From Gammaproteobacteria bacterium (GTDB taxonomy: Bacteria > Pseudomonadota > Gammaproteobacteria > Pseudomonadales > Pseudomonadaceae), in NCBI GenBank assembly GCA_012513235.1, contig JAAZCO010000153.1, forward strand, positions 1 to 17,375: 17,375 bases of DNA. Direction: 5' to 3'. Each line of letters opens with the position of its first letter. The first letter of the stretch is position 1. Positions 7,997 through 13,880 of the stretch are shown piece after piece. The notes under the pieces are model-generated. The model was given only the letters and a program-made list of their open reading frames with translations, did not search any database and was not told the origin of the DNA. The translations under genes and the position numbers were made by a program.

Positions 7997-8015
7997 GCGA
8001 AAGATTAGCATTCAG
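7997..8015 (-). promoter_or_regulatory. Second Fur-like site upstream of the imelysin promoter
   Basis: The minus strand carries AATGCTAATC (8012-8003), 9 of 10 bases matching the Fur core AATGATAATC, and 12 of 19 over the whole consensus. It lies about 35 bp upstream of the first Fur-like site, near the -35 region. Tandem Fur boxes are common at iron-regulated promoters. The full match is modest, so this is a candidate only. From here to the glyA terminator at 8192 I see nothing else I can support. Confidence 0.4.
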
Positions 8016-8191
8016 CGCAAAGGGTTTTTATGATTTTTAACACCTTTTTTATTTAACCTGCACACCGCGCCCATATAGTTGGCCCGTGCCTGGTTAACAA
8101 TTCGATGCAATATACTCAACAGCCTAAAAGACGCGTTTAGATATTCAGCTTTTATCAGTACTCACTCACACCCTGCACATTCTGTAAGCAT

Positions 8192-8217
8192 AAAAAAACC
8201 CAGCCGAAGCTGGGTTT
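8192..8217 (-). terminator. Intrinsic terminator of glyA
   Basis: On the minus strand AAACCCAGC, tetraloop TTCG and GCTGGGTTT make a perfect 9-bp stem (8196-8204 with 8209-8217), followed by four further T before ATG. The UUCG loop and T-run are textbook. It lies 17 bp after the glyA stop. Confidence 0.93.
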
Positions 8218-8234
8218 CTTGTGCAGGCTTGAAC

Positions 8235-9485
8235 TTACTTACCGTAAACCGGGAAGTTTGCACACACTGCTTTAACTTTTTCACGGACTGCGTCAATCAC
8301 GGACGTATCGCCCATGTTGTCGAGGATGTCACACATCCAACCTGCCAACTCTACACACTCAGCTTCTTTAAAGCCGCGCGTGGTCACTGCAGGTGTACCT
8401 ACACGCAGACCTGAAGTAACAAAAGGTGAGCGTGGATCGTTAGGTACAGAGTTTTTGTTCACAGTGATAAAGGCGTCGCCTAATGCCGCATCAGCATCTT
8501 TACCAGTGATATCTTGCTTGATCAGTGATACGAGGAACAGGTGGTTAAAGGTACCGCCTGATACCACATCAAAGCCACGCTCAATAAACACATTAGCCAT
8601 AGCTTGTGCGTTTTTGATCACTTGCGCTTGATAGGTCTTAAACTCAGGCTGCAATGCTTCTTTAAAGCAAATCGCTTTACCTGCAATCACGTGCTCCAGT
8701 GGACCACCTTGAGTACCTGGGAACACTGCAGAGTTAAGCTTACGCTCAAAATTATTGCTGCGTGACAGGATCAAACCACCGCGTGGACCGCGTAAGGTTT
8801 TGTGCGTGGTAGTAGTCACAACGTCAGCGTATGGTACTGGGTTCGGGTACACACCCGCAGCCACCAAGCCAGCCACGTGCGCCATATCAACAAACAGGTA
8901 CGCGCCGACCTTGTCAGCGATTTCACGGAAACGTGGGAAATCTAGAACCTGTGAGTAAGCTGAGAAACCGGCAACGATCATTTTTGGCTTGTGCTCTAAG
9001 GCCAAACGCTCAACTTCGTCGTAGTCAATCAAGCCTGCATCATCAATGCCGTACTGGATAGCGTTGTACAATTTACCTGAAGAACTGACGCTAGCACCGT
9101 GAGTCAAGTGACCACCGTGTGCCAAGCTCATACCAAGAATAGTGTCGCCCGCTTCAAGTAACGCTAAGTACACTGCAGCGTTGGCTTGTGAACCTGCGTG
9201 CGGCTGAACGTTAGCGTACTCTGCACCAAACAGTTCTTTAGCGCGATCAATCGCTAACTGCTCAATGATGTCAACGTACTCACAACCACCGTAGTAGCGC
9301 TTTTGTGGGTAGCCTTCAGCGTATTTATTGGTGAGCACAGAACCTTGTGCCTCCATTACCGCAGGGCTTGTGTAGTTTTCTGATGCAATCAGCTCAATGT
9401 GCTCTTCTTGGCGTTGGGCTTCTTTTTCCATCGCGTCAAAAAGTTCGGCGTCATATCGGGCAATAGTCAAATCACGGCTGAACAT
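8235..9485 (-). CDS. glyA: Serine hydroxymethyltransferase
   Basis: 416 residues from ATG 9485, with GAGGA five bases upstream; the frame extends four codons further but lacks a ribosome site there, and family members start MFSRDLTIA. GlyA is a cytosolic PLP enzyme converting serine and tetrahydrofolate to glycine and 5,10-methylene-tetrahydrofolate, the main source of one-carbon units. Visible motifs are ELIASENYTSPAV (31-43), EGYPQKRYYGGCEYVD (57-72), GSQANAAVY (98-106), FVDMAHVAGL and TTTTHKTLRGPRGG, with the PLP lysine at 229. The length is normal and the C-terminus is intact. It stands alone between its own terminator and a long non-coding upstream region; I see no glycine riboswitch there. 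Confidence 0.98.
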   Translation of the reverse strand: MFSRDLTIARYDAELFDAMEKEAQRQEEHIELIASENYTSPAVMEAQGSVLTNKYAEGYPQKRYYGGCEYVDIIEQLAIDRAKELFGAEYANVQPHAGSQANAAVYLALLEAGDTILGMSLAHGGHLTHGASVSSSGKLYNAIQYGIDDAGLIDYDEVERLALEHKPKMIVAGFSAYSQVLDFPRFREIADKVGAYLFVDMAHVAGLVAAGVYPNPVPYADVVTTTTHKTLRGPRGGLILSRSNNFERKLNSAVFPGTQGGPLEHVIAGKAICFKEALQPEFKTYQAQVIKNAQAMANVFIERGFDVVSGGTFNHLFLVSLIKQDITGKDADAALGDAFITVNKNSVPNDPRSPFVTSGLRVGTPAVTTRGFKEAECVELAGWMCDILDNMGDTSVIDAVREKVKAVCANFPVYGK

Positions 9486-9594
9486 AGCGGTCCTCATGGA
9501 ATCAACAAGGCTAATAAAATTTATAAGTTAGAGATTCTACATTATCTAAACGATCATGGCACATGAAAGGATGTCACTCAGGCAATAAGTCTGG

Positions 9595-9654
9595 CTCATC
9601 CCGTGTTTATTGCATAAAACATTCGAAAAAAGCCTCTGGAAACATAGGGATGAG
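9595..9654. repeat. Inverted repeat in the glyA upstream region
   Basis: CTCATCCC (9595-9602) pairs with GGGATGAG (9647-9654), and next to it TGTTT (9604-9608) pairs with AAACA (9640-9644), giving 13 pairs with a small bulge and a 31-base loop. It lies 110-170 bp upstream of the glyA start. It may be a leader structure or another decayed repeat; no function is shown. Confidence 0.45.
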
Positions 9655-9718
9655 GGATCTAAGCTCTATTTGCAAAGCTAGAAAAGCAGAAGTGTTGAGC
9701 AAGATTGTGTGCATGACA

Positions 9719-9813
9719 CGCCGCGTGAGTATCGTTCTTCCCTCAACGGGTCTTCCTGACCCGATTCGGGCGCTCACCATCCATGGCTCGCTTGTCACGA
9801 CACCCACACGGCG
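9719..9813 (-). repeat. Structured repeat element, copy A (reads toward glyA)
   Basis: On the minus strand the ends form a 17-position stem: CGCCGTGTGGGTGTCGT (9813-9797) with ACGATACTCACGCGGCG (9735-9719), with three G-T pairs. Inside are GACAAGCGAGCCATGGATGG, a short GCCA-TGGA-TGGT hairpin (9787-9776) and a central hairpin CGGGTC-AGGAA-GACCCG (9763-9747). The same layout is found in copy B at 10053-10149 in the opposite orientation, with different stem sequences but preserved pairing. It is probably a dispersed palindromic element, possibly transcribed as part of the glyA leader. Confidence 0.7.
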
Positions 9814-9906
9814 CGTCTCGACCATTTATAGTGAATTCAAGGCGGTAGCCGATATTCAGATCAAGAGTTGGATGAGTCAAGCTCGCTATTTATATTGAAT
9901 ATGATG

Positions 9907-9970
9907 TTGCCGTTGCTTTTTAAAGACTGATTCTGCAATTTTGAACACACTGCTTATCTTCAACGAGTGC
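9907..9970 (+). repeat. ~64-bp direct repeat, copy 1
   Basis: Runs from TTGCCGTTGCTTTT to CAACGAGTGC. The part 9925-9970 matches 10009-10054 at 43 of 46 positions, and its last 28 bases (from GAACACACTGC onward) are identical. The period is 84-85 bp. Copy 1 is followed by unrelated sequence, whereas copy 2 runs straight into element B. Confidence 0.85.
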
Positions 9971-9991
9971 ACAGTAACAACCAACTTGTTT

Positions 9992-10054
9992 TTGCTCTTG
10001 CTTTTAGAGACTGATTCTACAATCTCGAACACACTGCTTATCTTCAACGAGTGC
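9992..10054 (+). repeat. ~64-bp direct repeat, copy 2, abutting element B
   Basis: Second copy of the direct repeat, with one single-base deletion in the T-run and three substitutions in the 46-bp core compared with copy 1. Its last two bases overlap the first stem bases of element B at 10053. Two copies only, with a 21-bp spacer unlike either copy, so this is a local duplication and not a CRISPR array. Confidence 0.85.
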
Positions 10055-10149
10055 GGCGAGGTGGGTGTGACAAGCGGAGCCATGGATGGCGCAGCGCCGG
10101 AGTTGAACCCCGGACGGGTTCATCGACGGAAGAACACCCGCCTCGCTGC
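10053..10149 (+). repeat. Structured repeat element, copy B (reads toward ettA)
   Basis: The ends form a 16-position stem: GCGGCGAGGTGGGTGT (10053-10068) with ACACCCGCCTCGCTGC (10134-10149), with two G-T pairs. Inside are GACAAGC, GCCATGGATGGC (10079-10090, a small palindrome), GGCG-cag-CGCC (10088-10098, an alternative fold) and a 7-bp hairpin TGAACCC-CGGAC-GGGTTCA (10104-10122), then GGAAGAAC before the closing arm. Copy A has the same order of parts. Alignment is clear in the shared blocks (GGGTGT, GACAAGC, GAGCCATGGATGG, GGAAGAAC), while the stems differ in a compensated way. Confidence 0.75.
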
Positions 10150-10246
10150 ACGACATGCCGCATAACTACACAGCTACACAACTAAATAACTATAAGCATT
10201 AGCAGATTAGACACACTTGGCAATAGTACTCAACACACTCCAGCTA

Positions 10247-10275
10247 CTGCTTAATTGCCGGTAAAACGCTACAAT
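10247..10275 (+). promoter_or_regulatory. Possible promoter for ettA
   Basis: TACAAT (10270-10275) matches a -10 box at five of six positions and lies about 78 bp before the ettA start. The -35 region, CTGCTT at 17-bp spacing, is poor. Chosen because it is the best -10 box in the last 150 bp before the gene. Confidence 0.28.
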
Positions 10276-10352
10276 CAGCCAACTTTTTATGGTTGCTCTC
10301 TACTTAAGAGATACATAGCCATCCACTTATTCACTAACTATTAGGGTCGAAA

Positions 10353-12017
10353 ATGTCTCAGTATGTTTTTACCATGCACCGTCTTGGCAAAGTTGTCCCA
10401 CCTAAGCGTGAAATTCTCAAAGATATTTCCTTATCATTTTTCCCTGGTGCCAAAATTGGTGTCTTAGGTCTCAACGGCTCAGGTAAGTCCACTTTATTAC
10501 GCATTATGGCGGGCGTTGATACCGAATTTAACGGTGAAGCGCGTCCCATGCCAGGCCTTAACATTGGCTATTTACCGCAAGAGCCGCAGCTCGATCCAAC
10601 TAAAACCGTACGTGAAATCGTTGAAGAAGCCTTAGGTGAAATCAAAGATGCACAAGCACGTCTGGATGAAGTCTATGCAGCCTACGCTGAACCTGATGCA
10701 GACTTTGATGCGCTGGCTAGCGAGCAAGCTAAACTCGAAGCTATTTTACAAGCCAGCGACGGCCACAACATTGAGCGCCAGCTGGAAGTGGCTGCCGATG
10801 CGCTGCGCCTGCCCGCTTGGGATGCCAAAGTTAAGCACTTATCGGGTGGTGAAAAACGCCGCGTAGCCCTATGCCGCTTATTACTATCTGCGCCCGATAT
10901 GCTGCTGCTCGATGAGCCGACCAACCACTTGGACGCTGACTCCGTTGCGTGGCTTGAGCGTTTCCTACATGACTTTACCGGTACTGTCGTAGCCATCACC
11001 CACGACCGTTACTTCTTAGATAACGTCGCGGGCTGGATTCTTGAGCTGGACCGTGGCCAAGGTATTCCTTTTGAAGGCAACTACTCACAGTGGCTGGAAG
11101 CAAAAGCCAATCGTTTGAGCCAAGAAGCCAAGCAAGAAACCTCACACAACAAAGCCATGAAAGCTGAGTTGGAGTGGGTGCGCCAAGGTGCCAAAGGCCG
11201 TCAGTCCAAATCTAAGGCTCGTTTAGCGCGCTTTGAAGAAATGCAATCACAAGAATTCCAAAAGCGCAGCGAAACCAATGAGATTTATATCCCAGCCGGT
11301 GAGCGTTTAGGCGACCAAGTGATTGAGATCAAAAACGTTAGCAAAGCCTATGGCGATCGCGTGTTAATTGATGACCTGTCCTTCACTTTACCTAAAGGTG
11401 CCATTGTCGGTGTGATCGGTGGTAACGGTGCCGGTAAATCAACCCTATTTAGAATGATTATGGGTGTTGAACAACCTGACTCAGGTGAAATCATTATTGG
11501 TGAGAGCGTTAAGCTCGCTAGCGTTGATCAGCAGCGTGACAGCCTGGACGGTTCTAAAACTGTATGGGAGCAAATCTCTGACGGTTACGACATGATTAAA
11601 GTCGGTAACTATGAAGTGCCGTCACGTGGTTATGTTGGACGCTTTAACTTTAAAGGCTCGGACCAACAAAAGTTTGTTAAAGATCTGTCCGGTGGTGAGC
11701 GCGGTCGCTTGCACTTAGCGCTGACACTCAAGCAAGGCGCTAACGTTTTACTGCTGGATGAGCCGTCCAACGACCTCGATGTGGAAACCTTGCGCGCACT
11801 GGAAGAAGCGCTCTTGGACTTCCCAGGCTCTGCAATTGTGATCTCGCACGACCGCTGGTTCCTTGACCGTATTGCTACACATATTTTGGCCTATGAAGAC
11901 GATTCGAGCGTGGTGTTCTTTGAAGGTAACTACACTGAATATGAAGCCGATCGTAAAAAGCGTTTGGGTGATGCAGCAGCTCAGCCTAAGCGCGTACGCT
12001 ACAAGCGCTTAGCATAA
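10353..12017 (+). CDS. ettA: Energy-dependent translational throttle protein EttA (ABC-F)
   Basis: 554 residues, one fewer than I recall for E. coli EttA. It is a soluble ABC-F ATPase with two nucleotide-binding domains and no membrane segments; EttA binds the ribosomal E site and gates entry into elongation according to the ATP/ADP ratio. Domain 1 has Walker A GLNGSGKS (39-46), signature LSGGE (163-167) and LLLDEPTNHLD with catalytic Glu188. The arm insert lies at about 95-140. A charged helical linker follows (about 240-325, with KGRQSKSKARLARFEEM). Domain 2 has GGNGAGKS (356-363), LSGGE (445-449) and LLLDEPSNDLD. ATG 10353 is preceded by AGGG at 10343-10346. The linker and arm fit EttA better than Uup or YheS. 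Confidence 0.97.
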   Translation: MSQYVFTMHRLGKVVPPKREILKDISLSFFPGAKIGVLGLNGSGKSTLLRIMAGVDTEFNGEARPMPGLNIGYLPQEPQLDPTKTVREIVEEALGEIKDAQARLDEVYAAYAEPDADFDALASEQAKLEAILQASDGHNIERQLEVAADALRLPAWDAKVKHLSGGEKRRVALCRLLLSAPDMLLLDEPTNHLDADSVAWLERFLHDFTGTVVAITHDRYFLDNVAGWILELDRGQGIPFEGNYSQWLEAKANRLSQEAKQETSHNKAMKAELEWVRQGAKGRQSKSKARLARFEEMQSQEFQKRSETNEIYIPAGERLGDQVIEIKNVSKAYGDRVLIDDLSFTLPKGAIVGVIGGNGAGKSTLFRMIMGVEQPDSGEIIIGESVKLASVDQQRDSLDGSKTVWEQISDGYDMIKVGNYEVPSRGYVGRFNFKGSDQQKFVKDLSGGERGRLHLALTLKQGANVLLLDEPSNDLDVETLRALEEALLDFPGSAIVISHDRWFLDRIATHILAYEDDSSVVFFEGNYTEYEADRKKRLGDAAAQPKRVRYKRLA

Positions 12018-12032
12018 AAGACGCTTATATTT

Positions 12033-12072
12033 TATCAGCCACTGCACTTTTTTCAGTGCAGTGAGTCTGATA
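12033..12072 (+). terminator. Hairpin after ettA
   Basis: CACTGCACT (12040-12048) pairs perfectly with AGTGCAGTG (12055-12063) around a TTTTTC loop, and TATCAG (12033-12038) pairs with CTGATA (12067-12072) outside it. It begins 15 bp after the ettA stop. There is no T-run behind it, so it may act with Rho or protect the mRNA 3' end. Confidence 0.55.
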
Positions 12073-12182
12073 CTTCAGATGAACCAACAGTACTGCACAT
12101 CCATATTATAGAGTAGATTATTTATAGTGTTTACACTGTACTAAACACCGACTACGAGCTAAGGCTTGCAAGGAGTATATCC

Positions 12183-12350
12183 ATGAGTCAGCGTTCTGAA
12201 AAACGCAGCAATAAAGCTAAATCCATCATTGCCCAACCCTTATTTCGCAGCCGCCAAGAGCGTGCTAAAAAAGGCAAAGGCAGCTACCGCCGCGACAAAC
12301 AAGCCTCTCGGTCTAATCACCCTGAGGCTTTTCTTTTTTTAGCGGCTTAA
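12183..12350 (+). CDS. arfA: Alternative ribosome-rescue factor A (ArfA)
   Basis: 55 codons, ATG 12183 to TAA 12348-12350, with AAGGAG at 12170-12175 seven bases upstream. ArfA recruits release factor 2 to ribosomes stalled at the 3' end of non-stop mRNAs, as a backup for tmRNA. The family core is unmistakable: PLFRSRQERAKKGKGSYRR (19-37), against the E. coli pattern PLFRxRxExxKKGKGSYxR. The N-terminus is basic and Ser-rich; the C-terminal tail (from about Ser42) is hydrophobic at its end (AFLFLAA), a segment dispensable in known ArfA. The sequence encoding the tail contains an intrinsic terminator (12301-12340), so most transcripts should end before the stop codon. The truncated peptide is then tagged and degraded when tmRNA works, and accumulates when it does not. 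It follows ettA by 165 bp. Confidence 0.93.
   Translation: MSQRSEKRSNKAKSIIAQPLFRSRQERAKKGKGSYRRDKQASRSNHPEAFLFLAA
12301..12340 (+). terminator. Intrinsic terminator inside the arfA reading frame
   Basis: AAGCCTC (12301-12307) pairs with GAGGCTT (12324-12330) and is followed directly by TTCTTTTTTT (12331-12340). It lies wholly upstream of the arfA stop at 12348, so terminated mRNA lacks a stop codon and would end at about codon 50-53. This is the known control device of ArfA genes, in some species a terminator and in E. coli an RNase III-cut hairpin. Confidence 0.9.
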
Positions 12351-12359
12351 GATTCGCTA

Positions 12360-12388
12360 TTGCCTTAGCCCATACTGCACACTATTCT
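12360..12388 (+). promoter_or_regulatory. Possible promoter for the lytic transglycosylase gene
   Basis: TTGCCT (12360-12365) and TATTCT (12383-12388) are 17 bp apart, each matching the sigma-70 hexamer at four of six positions. They lie just after the arfA terminator and 55 bp before the next start codon, where a promoter is needed. Confidence 0.38.
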
Positions 12389-12442
12389 TATTTGACTGCT
12401 CAGCCTGTTAAAGTTGAGTTCTACTAAACATTGAGATGACCC

Positions 12443-13720
12443 ATGCTTGAGCGCCTTCCTTCTTTTTATGCAGTGCTTGTGGTTGGACTTTTATCCAGTC
12501 ATGCCTTTGCCGCTACAACTGCCCCTCTGGTCACGCCAAGTGCAGCAAACGCCACGACACCCACAACTCCTCCTTTAGCTGCGCAAGAAAGCTTTATCCA
12601 GTGGCGAGCAGGCTTACGCATTCAGGCTCTCGATGAAGGCATAACTCCACTATTATTTGAACAAGCATTTGCAGGTCTGACACTCGACCCACAAGTGATT
12701 GCCGCCGACCAAAGCCAACCCGAGTTTAGCCGCCCTGTGTGGGAGTATTTAGAAAGTGCGGTGTCATCATGGCGTGTCGCCCGTGGTAAAGCCTTGCTGG
12801 CCGAGCATGCAAAAACCTTAAATGCTATTGAAGCACGCTACAAAGTTGAGCCCAGTATTTTAGTTGCAGTCTGGGGCATGGAAAGCGGTTTTGGGCAGAA
12901 CATTGGCAGTAAAAATGTTATTCGTTCGCTGGCAACTTTAGCTTATGAAGGCCGTCGCAGCGCCTTTTGGCGTAGCCAGTTACTTGCGGCACTGCATATC
13001 CTCCAAGAAGGCGATACCAGCCCTAGCGGCATGATTGGTTCATGGGCTGGAGCTATGGGACAAACACAATTTATGCCCACAACCTACCGCGAGTATGCAG
13101 TCGATTTTGACGGCAATGGCCGCCGTGATATTTGGCGCTCGAGTGCTGACGCCCTAGCCTCTGCTGCAAACTACTTAAGCCTATCAGGCTGGCAACATGA
13201 TTTACCTTGGGGCTTTGAGGTGCAGTTACCCAAGCAACACTTTGATTATGCATTGGCTGATGGCTCACTTAAGAAAACAGTGAGCCAATGGCAAGCGTTG
13301 GGTATCAAGCCGCGCAATACTGTCAATATGCGCTTACTCGGCCAACAACACGCCACTTTATTTTTACCCAGCGGTCACCAAGGTCCGGCTTATTTATTGC
13401 TGAATAATTTTCGCAGTATTTTAAAGTACAACAACTCATCCTCATATGCGCTAGCCATTGGCTTACTCTCCGATGCTTTAGAAGGCGATTATAACCCTCC
13501 TGCTGCTTGGCCAAAACACGAGCGCATGCTGAGCCGTACCGAACGCGTTGAGTTACAAACGCTGCTCAATAAACTGGGTTTTGACAGTGGCAACCCTGAT
13601 GGCATTATCGGTATCAACTCACGCCAAGCAGTGCGTAACTTTCAGCAGGCGCAAGGGTTACCAGCAGACGGTTACCCAAACGATGCCTTACTGGATCATG
13701 TGCGTAAAGCCGCTCGCTAA
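12443..13720 (+). CDS. MltB-family (GH103) lytic murein transglycosylase with peptidoglycan-binding domain
   Basis: 425 residues. It starts with a Sec signal (MLERLPSFYAVLVVGLLSSHAFA, cleavage near residue 23) without a lipobox, then a Thr/Pro/Ala-rich linker to about residue 47. The catalytic domain follows (about 50-330) with RYKVEPSILVAVWGMESGFG (catalytic Glu147), SLATLAYEGRRSAFWR, SWAGAMGQTQFMPTTY and AVDFDGNGRRDIW, all typical of MltB/SltB. A PG_binding_1 domain is at the C-terminus (about 367-425: LQTLLNKLGFDSGNPDGIIG, SRQAVRNFQQAQGLPADGYP). The enzyme cleaves the MurNAc-GlcNAc bond of peptidoglycan in the periplasm, forming 1,6-anhydro-MurNAc ends. The domain layout fits the soluble Pseudomonas SltB paralogues better than lipoprotein MltB; I cannot tell which, so no symbol is given. 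Confidence 0.92.
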   Translation: MLERLPSFYAVLVVGLLSSHAFAATTAPLVTPSAANATTPTTPPLAAQESFIQWRAGLRIQALDEGITPLLFEQAFAGLTLDPQVIAADQSQPEFSRPVWEYLESAVSSWRVARGKALLAEHAKTLNAIEARYKVEPSILVAVWGMESGFGQNIGSKNVIRSLATLAYEGRRSAFWRSQLLAALHILQEGDTSPSGMIGSWAGAMGQTQFMPTTYREYAVDFDGNGRRDIWRSSADALASAANYLSLSGWQHDLPWGFEVQLPKQHFDYALADGSLKKTVSQWQALGIKPRNTVNMRLLGQQHATLFLPSGHQGPAYLLLNNFRSILKYNNSSSYALAIGLLSDALEGDYNPPAAWPKHERMLSRTERVELQTLLNKLGFDSGNPDGIIGINSRQAVRNFQQAQGLPADGYPNDALLDHVRKAAR

Positions 13721-13880
13721 AGTGGCGTAACCTCCTACTGCAAGGCTAGAGTCTTACCGGCATAAATAATTAATGTTGGACAATGCCCTGCACAATCGCC
13801 ATGGCATACTTTATAGTAGAGTCAATAATACGCAGCAGTTGCACCAGACTGTTAACCAAACGCAATACAAGGGCTTACGC

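Larger units (their letters stand above)
9486..10352. other. Long gene-free region between divergent glyA and ettA
   Basis: 867 bp with no credible gene. It must carry the glyA (-) and ettA (+) promoters and leaders. From left to right it holds: an AT-rich glyA leader (9486-9550); an inverted repeat (9595-9654); structured element A on the minus strand (9719-9813); an unassigned AT-rich stretch; two copies of a ~64-bp direct repeat (9907-9970 and 9992-10054); structured element B on the plus strand (10053-10149); and an AT-rich stretch up to ettA. The repeats are much more GC-rich than the spacers, which points to insertion or decay of repeat elements. Confidence 0.75.

Noticed and set aside
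8079..8414. 111-residue plus-strand open frame overlapping the glyA 3' end
   Set aside because: It crosses the glyA terminator and the antisense strand of glyA; a shadow frame.
9486..9700. Glycine riboswitch upstream of glyA
   Set aside because: I could not find the conserved glycine-aptamer core on the minus strand; Pseudomonas glycine riboswitches are usually linked to the gcv/glyA2 locus.
9563..9898. 111-residue plus-strand open frame in the glyA-ettA gap
   Set aside because: It crosses the inverted repeat and element A, has no good ribosome site, and its composition follows the repeats, so coding is unlikely.
9907..10054. Possible CRISPR array
   Set aside because: Two copies only, unit longer than CRISPR repeats with imperfect identity, a single 21-bp spacer and no cas genes.
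10099..10125. tRNA-like stretch (GTTGAACCCCGG) that resembles a T-arm
   Set aside because: No acceptor stem, anticodon arm or D-arm can be placed around it; it is the central hairpin of element B.
9941..10165. 74-residue plus-strand open frame containing a repeated peptide (NTLLIFNEC)
   Set aside because: The repeated peptide is only the translation of the 64-bp DNA repeat, and the frame runs through element B. No ribosome site or family match by eye.
13773..13880. 36-codon N-terminal extension of the DUF2333 protein
   Set aside because: The upstream ATG has no ribosome site; ATG 13881 has one and gives the N-terminus expected of the family.
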